This document shows positions 1 through 5,349 of a stretch of 6,544 bases of DNA, one piece after another. The stretch's first letter is position 1, and each line of letters starts with the position of its first letter. The position numbers were made by a program, and so were the translations under genes. Origin of the DNA: Pseudomonadota bacterium (GTDB taxonomy: Bacteria; Pseudomonadota; Alphaproteobacteria; Rhizobiales; Xanthobacteraceae); NCBI GenBank assembly GCA_023432885.1, contig JAEZEU010000317.1:1-6544 (forward strand), written 5' to 3'. The notes under the pieces are model-generated. The model saw nothing but the letters and a program-made list of their open reading frames with translations. It did no database searches and had not been told where the DNA came from.

Positions 1-2
1 CG

Positions 3-233
3 CCGGGCGAGGAATGGTCGGCGGGCCTGACCTCGCTCGAGGAAGCGAAGCGGCTCGGCTTCATCGGCGTCTGCGACACGGCGACCACCTGGAACCTGCC
101 GGCCTGCGAGGAGTGGATGGCCAGGAACGCAGGCAACGCCGAGCGGCTCCTGATGTCGACGCAACGGTTCTATCGCGGCCATCCCGGGCCCTCGCGAAAC
201 TGGAAAGTCTATGTCGTGCCACCGGCGAAATAA
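3..233 (+). CDS. C-terminal fragment of an unidentified protein (5' end outside the window)
   Basis: An open frame enters from the left edge and ends at TAA 231-233, giving 76 codons of high third-position GC. It contains the stretches LTSLEEAKRLGFIGVCDT and MSTQRFYRGHPGPSRNWKVY and ends VVPPAK. There is no membrane segment or known catalytic motif in the visible part, so the family cannot be named from sequence alone. The style (a soluble tail with Cys and Trp, ending in a short beta-like strand) would fit the C-terminal soluble tail of a polytopic membrane glycosyltransferase of the GT39 kind, but that is a guess. The next gene starts 21-24 bases after the stop on the same strand, so the two are likely in one transcript. 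The frame is well supported; the identity is not. Confidence 0.6.
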   Translation, partial: PGEEWSAGLTSLEEAKRLGFIGVCDTATTWNLPACEEWMARNAGNAERLLMSTQRFYRGHPGPSRNWKVYVVPPAK

Positions 234-254
234 CGCGGGGCTCAGGGGAAGGCG

Positions 255-1052
255 ATGATGGATCTCGATCTTTCAGGCAAGCTTGCACTCGTCACCGGCT
301 CGACGCGCGGCATCGGGCTCGCGTCCGCCAAGGGGCTGGCCGGGATGGGCGCCGAGGTCATCGTCAACGGACGAGAGCGCGCCGCGGTGGACGAAGCCAT
401 CGCGCAAATCAGGAAGGTCGCGCCAAAGGCCAGACTGCAGTCGGCGGCCTTTGATTTAGGCGGCGCCGAGGGCTGTGCGGCGATCACCAGGCAGTTCCCG
501 GAGGTCGACATTCTCGTCAACAATCTGGGCATCTACGAGCCAAAGCCGTTCTTCGAGATCCAGGACGCGGACTGGTCGAAGATGTTCGAGGTCAACGTCA
601 TGAGCGGCGTGCGCATGACGAGGCACTATCTGAAGCGGATGCTGGACAAGGATTGGGGACGCGTGGTGTTCGTCTCCAGCGAATCCGGGGTGTATGTGCC
701 GACGGAGATGGTGCATTACGGCTTCTCCAAGGCCGCCCAGCTCTTCATCGCGCGCGGCGCGGCCGAGCAGACCAAGGGCAGCAATGTCACCGTCAATTCG
801 GTGCTGCCGGGCCCGACCTGGGTCGAGATGGCTCCGGCGCGCCTTGCCGCGCGCGCCAAGGCAATGGGGACGACCGCCGACGATCTCGCCGCGCGCACCT
901 TCACCCAGCGCCGGCCGGCCTCGCTGTTGCAGCGCTACGCCCAGCCGGAGGAGGTAGCGAACCTGATCTGTTATCTGTGCTCGAAGGCCTCGAGCGCTAC
1001 CAACGGCGCCGCGCTCCGCGTCGACGGCGGCATTGTGACGAACCCGTTTTAG
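255..1052 (+). CDS. Classical short-chain dehydrogenase/reductase (SDR), FabG-like
   Basis: This 265-residue protein has the usual length and full motif set of a classical SDR, an NAD(P)-dependent soluble oxidoreductase acting on carbonyl or hydroxyl groups. The Rossmann cofactor motif TGSTRGIG is at residues 14-21. Residues NGR at 38-40, after the second strand, put an arginine where NADP-preferring members have one. Asp67 fits the adenine-binding position. The catalytic set is Asn114, Ser142, Tyr155 and Lys159 (YGFSK). PGPTWVEM near residue 185 is the usual PG motif after strand 6, and the C-terminus has the typical VDGGI. The structural NNAG motif reads NNLG at 89-92, an uncommon Ala-to-Leu change. 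A purine-rich ribosome site lies at 245-252; with two consecutive ATGs at 255 and 258, the second has the better spacing, so the protein may be one residue shorter. The substrate cannot be told from sequence: 3-oxoacyl, sugar or steroid-type alcohols all remain possible. The gene converges on the HPr gene and probably shares a transcript with the fragment upstream. Confidence 0.93.
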   Translation: MMDLDLSGKLALVTGSTRGIGLASAKGLAGMGAEVIVNGRERAAVDEAIAQIRKVAPKARLQSAAFDLGGAEGCAAITRQFPEVDILVNNLGIYEPKPFFEIQDADWSKMFEVNVMSGVRMTRHYLKRMLDKDWGRVVFVSSESGVYVPTEMVHYGFSKAAQLFIARGAAEQTKGSNVTVNSVLPGPTWVEMAPARLAARAKAMGTTADDLAARTFTQRRPASLLQRYAQPEEVANLICYLCSKASSATNGAALRVDGGIVTNPF

Positions 1053-1138
1053 GAACGATAGGGTAGGCAAAGCGTACCTGTGAGGATGAGCATGACGCTA
1101 CCGCGCCATCGCCCGCCTTACGATTTGGGGGATAGGCT
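1053..1138. other. Convergent gap between SDR and HPr genes, with weak imperfect hairpin
   Basis: These 86 bases separate two genes that point at each other, so a bidirectional terminator would be expected. The only structure found is an imperfect inverted repeat at 1062-1078: 7-base arms GGTAGGC and GCGTACC with one mismatch and an AAA loop. It has no T-tract on either side, so it is a poor intrinsic terminator. No gene fits here. Confidence 0.3.
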
Positions 1139-1465
1139 TCACGTACCTTCTTCGTTGAATTTGTCGGCAACCAGCGCGGCGATCGCATCGAGCGCGGCTT
1201 GTGCCTCGGGTCCCTTGGCGGAGACCAGGATCGTGGTTCCCGGTGCTGCCGAAAGCATCATCAATCCCATGATGGAGGTGCCGCCGACGGTTTCGCCCCC
1301 GCGCGTCACCCAGACTTCGGCCTCGAACTTCTCGACCAGTTGCACGAACTTGGCCGAGGCCCGCGCATGCAGGCCGCGCTTGTTGATGATCAGGAGCTCG
1401 CGGGAGATCGCATCGGGCGGCACCGCCGCCCCCGCATTGTTCGCGGGCACCTCCTCGTCACTCAT
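1139..1465 (-). CDS. HPr-family phosphocarrier protein of the regulatory PTS
   Basis: This 108-residue protein is an HPr. It receives a phosphoryl group from enzyme I (here probably EI-Ntr, not in this window) and passes it to an EIIA protein in the cytoplasm. The active-site block KRGLHARASAKFVQ puts the phosphorylated His at residue 33. GGTSIMGLMML puts the regulatory Ser at residue 64. The His-Ser distance of 31 equals the His15-Ser46 distance of standard HPr, and the intact Ser site agrees with the HprK gene in the same cluster. Standard HPr is about 85-90 residues; this one carries an extra N-terminal stretch of about 18 acidic, Ala/Pro-rich residues with no known motif. The ATG overlaps the stop of the upstream EIIA gene as ATGA (1462-1465) and has no strong ribosome site of its own, so translation is probably coupled. 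No sugar-specific EIIB/EIIC genes are nearby, so a regulatory rather than transport role is inferred. It may be annotated as ptsH or ptsO. Confidence 0.93.
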   Translation of the reverse strand: MSDEEVPANNAGAAVPPDAISRELLIINKRGLHARASAKFVQLVEKFEAEVWVTRGGETVGGTSIMGLMMLSAAPGTTILVSAKGPEAQAALDAIAALVADKFNEEGT

Positions 1466-1863
1466 TTGCCGGCGAGGACACGGCTGGCGATGGTGACGTA
1501 TTTGCGGCCGGCCTCCTGCGCCATCGCGATCGCCTCGGGCAGCGAGCGTTCCTCGCGCACCTTGGCGAGCTTGACCAGCATCGGAAGATTGATGCCGGCG
1601 AGCACTTCCACCTTGGGACGGCTCATGCAGGAAATGGCGAGGTTGGAGGGGGTGCCGCCGAACATGTCGGTGAGGATGGCTACGCCATCGCCGCTATCGA
1701 CGCGATTCACCGCTTCGATGATGTCGCTCCGACACAGATCGGAATCGTCCTCGGCGCCGATCGTCACGGCCTCAATTTGCTTTTGCGGGCCCATCACGTG
1801 TTCCAGCGCCGCCCTGAACTCGTCGGCAAGGCGCCCATGGGTCACAAGCACAAGACCAATCAT
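1462..1863 (-). CDS. EIIA-Man type PTS protein (regulatory, no permease partner)
   Basis: This 133-residue protein matches the isolated EIIA domain of the mannose family. It accepts phosphate from HPr at His9 in the N-terminal motif LVLVTHGRLADEF. The second conserved block, LTDMFGGTPSN at residues 64-74, includes Asp66, the partner of the active-site His in this family. The domain spans the whole chain, with no IIB domain fused. The frame stays open upstream to another ATG at 1920, but the start at 1863 is preferred: it has a GAGGAG ribosome site (1871-1876) seven bases ahead, and it begins exactly at the domain (MIGLVLVTHG), while the extra 19 residues look unrelated. It overlaps the HPr gene by four bases and follows hprK after 134 bases. 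With no EIIB/C/D genes here, it probably acts as a phosphorylation-state signal rather than in sugar uptake, as described for other alphaproteobacterial EIIA-Man proteins. Confidence 0.92.
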   Translation of the reverse strand: MIGLVLVTHGRLADEFRAALEHVMGPQKQIEAVTIGAEDDSDLCRSDIIEAVNRVDSGDGVAILTDMFGGTPSNLAISCMSRPKVEVLAGINLPMLVKLAKVREERSLPEAIAMAQEAGRKYVTIASRVLAGK

Positions 1864-1997
1864 CCGGAAACTCCTCGCGCGTGCATTTGGTGCACCGCAC
1901 GAACGCGCCACTTTGACCATCCCGAGCCCCGGCGCAAGAGGGCTTCGTTGCGATTCGTCCCGGACAAGTGGGGCCGCTTCGGGAGGACGCGCCGGTC
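1864..1997. other. hprK-EIIA intergenic spacer with two small inverted repeats
   Basis: These 134 bases lie between the hprK stop and the EIIA start and contain no convincing gene. There are two small perfect inverted repeats: GTGCA/TGCAC with a 5-base loop at 1881-1895, just upstream of the EIIA ribosome site, and CGCAA/TTGCG with a 10-base loop at 1933-1952. Neither has a T-tract. They could affect messenger stability or translation, but both are short enough to occur by chance in DNA of this composition. No remnant of rapZ was recognised in the frames read. Confidence 0.35.
1871..1876 (-). promoter_or_regulatory. Ribosome binding site that fixes the EIIA start
   Basis: On the minus strand the bases read GAGGAG, seven bases before the ATG at 1863-1861. 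The alternative in-frame ATG at 1920 is preceded only by a GC-rich stretch with no purine run, so this site decides the start. Confidence 0.75.
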
Positions 1998-2519
1998 CTA
2001 ATCCGTCGCGATAGTGGGGCTTATATGGTTAGCAATTTCCTTCCGACAATCAGGTGAAGGTCGGCCGGGGCTTGTACCAGCAGTTGTTGTCAAGGCCGCT
2101 ACAACCAGGGGCAATGGCGAAAACCGCAAGTTCACTGGAATTCTGGGTATTTTTACCCCTTCAATCTCGCAGGTGAGCGACTGTGTCGCAGGCAGCCGTT
2201 CGCCATCTTCGGCTGCCAGATCGGCAACAAGCCCGACCACGGCCGCGTCGACATGCTCTATTCGCCGGATACCGAGGCCCCGGATTTCGATCAGGCCGGC
2301 CAGTTGCGGCACCGCCCGCACGATCAGATTTCCGGCGGCTGTGTCGAGGCGGACACGGTCGTCGCCGACCAGGATGGCCGGCGGAACCTGCCCTGAACGG
2401 CCGGCGAGAATCAGGTCGAAGGCGAGACGGGACTTGCCGGAACCGGAGGGGCCGCGGATCAGCACGGCCCGCTCGCCGACCAGCACGGCGGAGGCGTGCA
2501 CCGTGGGCTTGCCGGTCAT
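1998..2519 (-). CDS. hprK: HPr kinase/phosphorylase (short alphaproteobacterial form)
   Basis: HprK phosphorylates HPr on its regulatory serine with ATP and can reverse the reaction in many bacteria. This 173-residue chain lacks the N-terminal domain of Firmicute HprK (about 310 residues) and holds only the catalytic kinase domain, as is usual in alphaproteobacteria. The Walker A loop GPSGSGKS is at residues 23-30, preceded by HASAVLV with His8. GDDRVRL at 52-58 carries the acidic pair expected in the active site. EIRGLGI at 78-84 is the family signature region. After the last hydrophobic strand (LPLVVAAL) there is a tail of about 25 residues, Pro/Ser-rich and with no known motif. The start ATG overlaps the chvG stop as ATGA (2516-2519), so translation is probably coupled. 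The neighbouring HPr has the target Ser, which supports kinase function. Whether the phosphorylase activity is kept cannot be told. Confidence 0.95.
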   Translation of the reverse strand: MTGKPTVHASAVLVGERAVLIRGPSGSGKSRLAFDLILAGRSGQVPPAILVGDDRVRLDTAAGNLIVRAVPQLAGLIEIRGLGIRRIEHVDAAVVGLVADLAAEDGERLPATQSLTCEIEGVKIPRIPVNLRFSPLPLVVAALTTTAGTSPGRPSPDCRKEIANHISPTIATD

Positions 2520-4321
2520 TGCGCGGGCAGTCTGACGACGAAGCGCGCGCCGGCCACCGTCGGCTGGCCGTCTTCGTCCTTGGGGCCCGGGCGGTTCTCT
2601 GCCCAGATGCGACCGCCATGGGCGTCGACGATCTGTTTGGAGATCGAAAGCCCAAGCCCCGAATTCTGGCCGAAGCCCTGGTGCGGCCGGTCGGTGTAGA
2701 AGCGTTCGAAGATGCGTTCCAGCGCATCCTCCCGGATACCTGGGCCGTCGTCGTCAACCACGATCTCGATCTCGGAGCGAACGCGGCGGCAGGTGATGCG
2801 TACCTTCTTGCCCGGCTCGGAGAAGGACTGCGCGTTGGACAGCAGGTTCGAGATCACCTGGCCCAGCCGCGAGTCGTGACCGGGCACCGCAAACGTGTCG
2901 GACGAGCCGCGGCCATCGAAGCGGACTTCGACCGCTACGTCGTGGCCCAGCCGGGTTTCGTTGGCGACGGAGGTGAGCGTCGTGAGCAGGCGGCGCAGAT
3001 CAACCAGTGTCATATCCTGGCGCTGCAACTCGGCGTCGAGACGGCTGGCGTCCGAAATATCCGAGATCAAGCGGTCGAGGCGTTTCACGTCATGCTCGAT
3101 CACCTCGAGCAACCGGGCTCGGCTGGCTTCGCTGCGCGCCAGCGGCAATGTTTCCACCGCCGAGCGCATCGAGGTCAGCGGATTCTTCAGCTCGTGCGCG
3201 ACATCGGCGGCGAACATCTCGATTGCCTCGATGCGGTTATACAGCGCGTCCGTCATGTCGCGCAGCGCGCCGGAAAGATGCCCGATCTCGTCGCGGCGCC
3301 GGGTGAAGTCAGGGATTTCCACGCGGGTGCGGATACGGCGACGGACCCGTTCGGCGCTGTCGGCCAGCCGCCGCACGGGACCGGCGATGGTGCTGGCGAG
3401 CAGCAGCGACAGCATGATCATGACGGCCGAGGCGACCCCGCCGACCTTGAGGATCGCGAGCCGCTCGTTGGTCACCATCTGATCGATGTCGTCGCCCTGC
3501 GTCGACAGGAGCAGCACGCCATGCACCGCGCGGAAGCGCTGCACGGGAACGGCGACCGAGACGATGACGGCGCCGCGTTCGGTGACGCGCACCGCGCTGC
3601 TCTTCTGGCCTTCCAGCGAATGGGAGACTTCGGAGTAGCCCTTGCCGTTGTCGAGCTCGCGATAGGCCGGCAGATCGCCGCGGTTGAGCCAGGTGCGGAT
3701 CGCGACCAGGCTGCGCTCGACGACGTTGGGTTTTTCGCTGGAAGGCGGTCCCAGTTCGATGCGCAGCACGTCGCCGCGGCCGAACAGGTTGCGGCTGTCG
3801 ATGATCAGGCCGCCGTCGCGGTCATAGATCCGCGCACGGGTCTTGGTGGGTGAAATCAGGCGGCGCAGGATCGGCGCGACGCGCTCCGGATTGATGGGGA
3901 AGTCGGAATATTCGTCCGGGATGCCGTAGCTCTCGCCGGGCTTGAGATCGAGCAGCTTGTCGACATCGATGGTGGGCGCGTTGGTCTCCACCGTGGCGGA
4001 GGCCGCGATCGCGACCGCGATGATTTCGGCTTGCACTAGCAGGCTCTGCGCGCGCGCCTCGATCAGGCCGGCGCGGAATTGCGACAGATAGAGGATGCTC
4101 GCCACCAGCGCGACGAGGCCCGCAAGGTTGAGCGAGACAATTCGGCGCGTGAGGCTCGAGAAGGACAGCGAAAAGAAGTATTGCCAGGCGCGGCTGAGCC
4201 AATTCAGCGGCCGCTGCCAGGCCTTCAGCGCCGGCTTCTTTTCGGCAGACTCGTATTGATCGAGCGGCGCCGCGGCGTCCCCGGTTTGCAGACCCTGATG
4301 GAGCGGTGTTCGATCAAGCAC
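2516..4321 (-). CDS. chvG: ChvG-type sensor histidine kinase
   Basis: This is the membrane sensor kinase of the ChvG/ChvI system (ExoS in Sinorhizobium, BvrS in Brucella), which responds to acidity and envelope conditions and controls exopolysaccharide and host-interaction genes in relatives. With a GTG start at 4321 it has 601 residues. Order: cytoplasmic N-terminus of about 60 residues; membrane helix near 61-81; periplasmic sensing domain of about 205 residues; second helix near 290-313; HAMP linker to about 366; H-box AHELKNPLTSMRS with the phosphorylated His at 376; N-box NLLSNAQSF (Asn496); G1 box DDDGPG at 523-528; G2 box GLGL at 555-558. All kinase boxes are intact. No ATG lies near the 5' end: the choices are GTG 4321 or TTG 4327, neither with a clear ribosome site, and an in-frame stop sits at 4342-4340. 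GTG is chosen as the commoner start codon. It lies 107 bases downstream of chvI and overlaps hprK by four bases. Confidence 0.94.
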   Translation of the reverse strand: MLDRTPLHQGLQTGDAAAPLDQYESAEKKPALKAWQRPLNWLSRAWQYFFSLSFSSLTRRIVSLNLAGLVALVASILYLSQFRAGLIEARAQSLLVQAEIIAVAIAASATVETNAPTIDVDKLLDLKPGESYGIPDEYSDFPINPERVAPILRRLISPTKTRARIYDRDGGLIIDSRNLFGRGDVLRIELGPPSSEKPNVVERSLVAIRTWLNRGDLPAYRELDNGKGYSEVSHSLEGQKSSAVRVTERGAVIVSVAVPVQRFRAVHGVLLLSTQGDDIDQMVTNERLAILKVGGVASAVMIMLSLLLASTIAGPVRRLADSAERVRRRIRTRVEIPDFTRRRDEIGHLSGALRDMTDALYNRIEAIEMFAADVAHELKNPLTSMRSAVETLPLARSEASRARLLEVIEHDVKRLDRLISDISDASRLDAELQRQDMTLVDLRRLLTTLTSVANETRLGHDVAVEVRFDGRGSSDTFAVPGHDSRLGQVISNLLSNAQSFSEPGKKVRITCRRVRSEIEIVVDDDGPGIREDALERIFERFYTDRPHQGFGQNSGLGLSISKQIVDAHGGRIWAENRPGPKDEDGQPTVAGARFVVRLPAQ

Positions 4322-4343
4322 AGGCAAAACTGCCGGTTGTCAT
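4314..4343 (-). other. Nine-codon mini-ORF overlapping the chvG start
   Basis: On the minus strand an ATG at 4343-4341 opens a frame encoding MTTGSFACA and ending in TGA at 4316-4314, just inside chvG in a different frame. A GGGA lies five bases ahead of the ATG. Because chvG itself has a non-ATG start and no clear ribosome site, translation of this mini-ORF could deliver ribosomes to it. This is inference from layout only, and so short an ORF can arise by chance. Confidence 0.2.
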
Positions 4344-4350
4344 CCTGGTC

Positions 4351-4368
4351 CCGCGATGCAATTCGCGG
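4351..4368. repeat. Perfect 6-base inverted repeat in the chvI-chvG gap
   Basis: CCGCGA and TCGCGG are exact reverse complements separated by six bases (TGCAAT). They lie in the 107-base gap between chvI (stop at 4429) and chvG (start at 4321), with the start 30 bases from the repeat. There is no T-run after it on either strand, so it is not a classic terminator. It could be a hairpin that slows transcription or protects the messenger, or an operator. A NotI-type GCGGCCGC overlaps its right arm (4365-4372). A further perfect palindrome, GACGCGCGTC, spans the last two bases before and the first two of the chvI stop codon (4421-4430). Nothing else is evident in the gap. Confidence 0.35.
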
Positions 4369-4428
4369 CCGCACCTTACCCCGGATGCGCGGCCGATGTC
4401 AGTCGTACAGGCACGCGCCAGACGCGCG

Positions 4429-5130
4429 TCAGGTTTCCTTGAAACGATAGCCCACGCCGTACAGCGTCTCGATCATCTCGAACTCGTCATCCACCATCTT
4501 GAACTTCTTGCGCAGCCGCTTGATGTGGCTGTCGATCGTGCGGTCATCGACATAGACCTGGTCGTCATAGGCCGCGTCCATAAGTGCATTGCGGCTCTTC
4601 ACGACGCCCGGGCGGGTCGCCAGCGCCTGCAGGATCAGGAACTCGGTGACCGTCAGCGTGACCGGCTCGTTCTTCCAGGTGCAGGTGTGGCGCTCCGGGT
4701 CCATGCGCAAGAGGCCGCGGTCGAGCGCGCGGGCATCGGGCTCCTTGGGCGCTGCGGTCGGATCCTTGGGTTGCGAGCGGCGCAGCACGGCCTTCACACG
4801 CTCCACCAGCAGCCGCTGCGAGAACGGCTTGCGGATGAAATCGTCGGCGCCCATCTTGAGGCCGAACAATTCATCGATCTCTTCATCCTTGGATGTCAGG
4901 AAGATCACCGGCAGGTCGGACTTCTGGCGAAGCCGCCGCAGTGTCTCCATGCCGTCCATTCGCGGCATCTTGATATCGAGGATGGCGAGATCCGGCTGGC
5001 TGGTGCGGAAGCCGTCAAGCGCCGATGCACCATCCGTATAGGTCATGATGCGATAGCCCTCTGCTTCGAGCGCGATCGACACGGATGTGAGAATGTTGCG
5101 GTCGTCATCGACCAGGGCGATTGTGGGCAT
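4429..5130 (-). CDS. chvI: ChvI-type OmpR/PhoB-family response regulator
   Basis: This 233-residue cytoplasmic protein is the DNA-binding partner of ChvG. Its receiver domain (about residues 1-115) has the acidic pocket Asp8-Asp9-Asp10, the phosphorylated Asp52 in LAILDIKMPRMDG, the switch Thr79 in FLTSK, and Lys101 in RKPF. The winged-helix DNA-binding domain (about 135-233) is typical of OmpR/PhoB proteins: TLTVTEFLILQALATRPG, then DDRTIDSHIKRLRKKF, ending YGVGYRFKET. The length agrees with known ChvI/BvrR proteins of about 240 residues. The frame is open a further ten codons to a TTG at 5160, but the ATG at 5130 is preferred because the receiver domain starts right there (MPTIALVDDDRN) and an AGCAGG lies just upstream. 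It is the first gene of the minus-strand block, so its promoter should drive chvG and hprK, and possibly EIIA and HPr. The divergent region upstream carries a candidate EcfG-type promoter. Confidence 0.96.
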   Translation of the reverse strand: MPTIALVDDDRNILTSVSIALEAEGYRIMTYTDGASALDGFRTSQPDLAILDIKMPRMDGMETLRRLRQKSDLPVIFLTSKDEEIDELFGLKMGADDFIRKPFSQRLLVERVKAVLRRSQPKDPTAAPKEPDARALDRGLLRMDPERHTCTWKNEPVTLTVTEFLILQALATRPGVVKSRNALMDAAYDDQVYVDDRTIDSHIKRLRKKFKMVDDEFEMIETLYGVGYRFKET

Positions 5131-5203
5131 GAGCCTGCTTTCAGTATTGAGAGTGGCCAAACGGCGCGCAATCCAGCGGTCCGCCGCACAAATGGGCTGT
5201 GAA

Positions 5204-5247
5204 CTCGGTCAAACGAGCAATGCAAGCTGGGCTGAAGTGTGACCGAG
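5204..5247. repeat. 8-base perfect inverted repeat with wide spacing upstream of chvI
   Basis: CTCGGTCA (5204-5211) and TGACCGAG (5240-5247) are exact reverse complements separated by 28 bases, so their centres are 36 bases apart. That is not a whole number of DNA turns under standard pitch (about 3.4), which argues a little against simple same-face looping. It lies between the candidate promoter and the chvI start, so in the messenger it would fall in the 5' leader. It may be an operator pair, a leader hairpin or chance. Confidence 0.3.
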
Positions 5248-5256
5248 CCCTGTCAA

Positions 5257-5282
5257 AACGCGTTCCGAGGGAACCACGTTCC
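5257..5282 (-). promoter_or_regulatory. Candidate EcfG-type (general stress sigma factor) promoter facing chvI
   Basis: On the minus strand GGAAC (5282-5278) is followed, after exactly 17 bases, by CGTT (5260-5257). This matches the alphaproteobacterial EcfG/SigT promoter pattern GGAAC, 16-17 bases, then CGTT. It points towards chvI and would give a leader of roughly 120 bases. I searched by eye for other GGAAC/CGTT pairs at this spacing on both strands and found only near-misses. The match is exact but short, so it remains a prediction. The minus-strand TTGACA at 5256-5251 overlaps the downstream edge and could be a -35 box, but no good -10 was found at the right distance. Confidence 0.45.
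5262..5282. repeat. Alternating 5-mer array GTTCC / GGAAC / GTTCC at 8-base steps
   Basis: GTTCC at 5262-5266, GGAAC at 5270-5274 and GTTCC at 5278-5282 are three copies of one 5-mer in alternating orientation, each starting 8 bases after the last, with 3-base spacers (GAG and CAC). An 8-base palindrome AACGCGTT (5257-5264) overlaps the left copy. This could be a small operator for a dimeric regulator, or a hairpin with two alternative pairings. The rightmost copy is also the -35 element of the promoter candidate. Confidence 0.4.
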
Positions 5283-5338
5283 AACCCATCCGGGGTCCCG
5301 TTTAGCCCGAAAAAGAGACCAATTGCAATAACATGGCC

Positions 5339-5342
5339 GGAG
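5339..5342 (+). promoter_or_regulatory. Ribosome binding site of the HugZ-like gene
   Basis: GGAG lies seven bases before the ATG at 5350-5352 and supports that start. No convincing promoter for this gene was seen in the divergent region, and no FixK-type or ICE-type iron box was recognised there. Confidence 0.6.
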
Positions 5343-5349
5343 ATTCCTG

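Noticed and set aside
1052..1076. GGAAC, 16 bases, CGTA: near-match to an EcfG promoter on the plus strand
   Set aside because: The last base of the -10 element is wrong and no plus-strand gene follows; the downstream gene converges.
1864..1920. N-terminal extension of EIIA from ATG 1920
   Set aside because: No ribosome site precedes it, the residues do not fit the family, and ATG 1863 has a strong site and begins exactly at the domain.
2183..3853. Very long plus-strand open frame (556 codons)
   Set aside because: It is antisense to chvG and hprK, has an Arg/Ala-biased composition with no recognisable domain, and is a typical shadow in GC-rich coding DNA.
4306..5202. Plus-strand open frame of 298 codons
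   Set aside because: It is antisense to chvI, which has a complete set of response-regulator residues; no domain is visible in the shadow frame.
5251..5256. Minus-strand TTGACA as a housekeeping -35 box for chvI
   Set aside because: No acceptable -10 element was found 16-18 bases downstream; kept only as a note under the promoter candidate.
5270..5302. Plus-strand GGAAC and CGTT as an EcfG promoter for the HugZ-like gene
   Set aside because: The spacing is 24 bases (5275-5298), too long for this promoter class.
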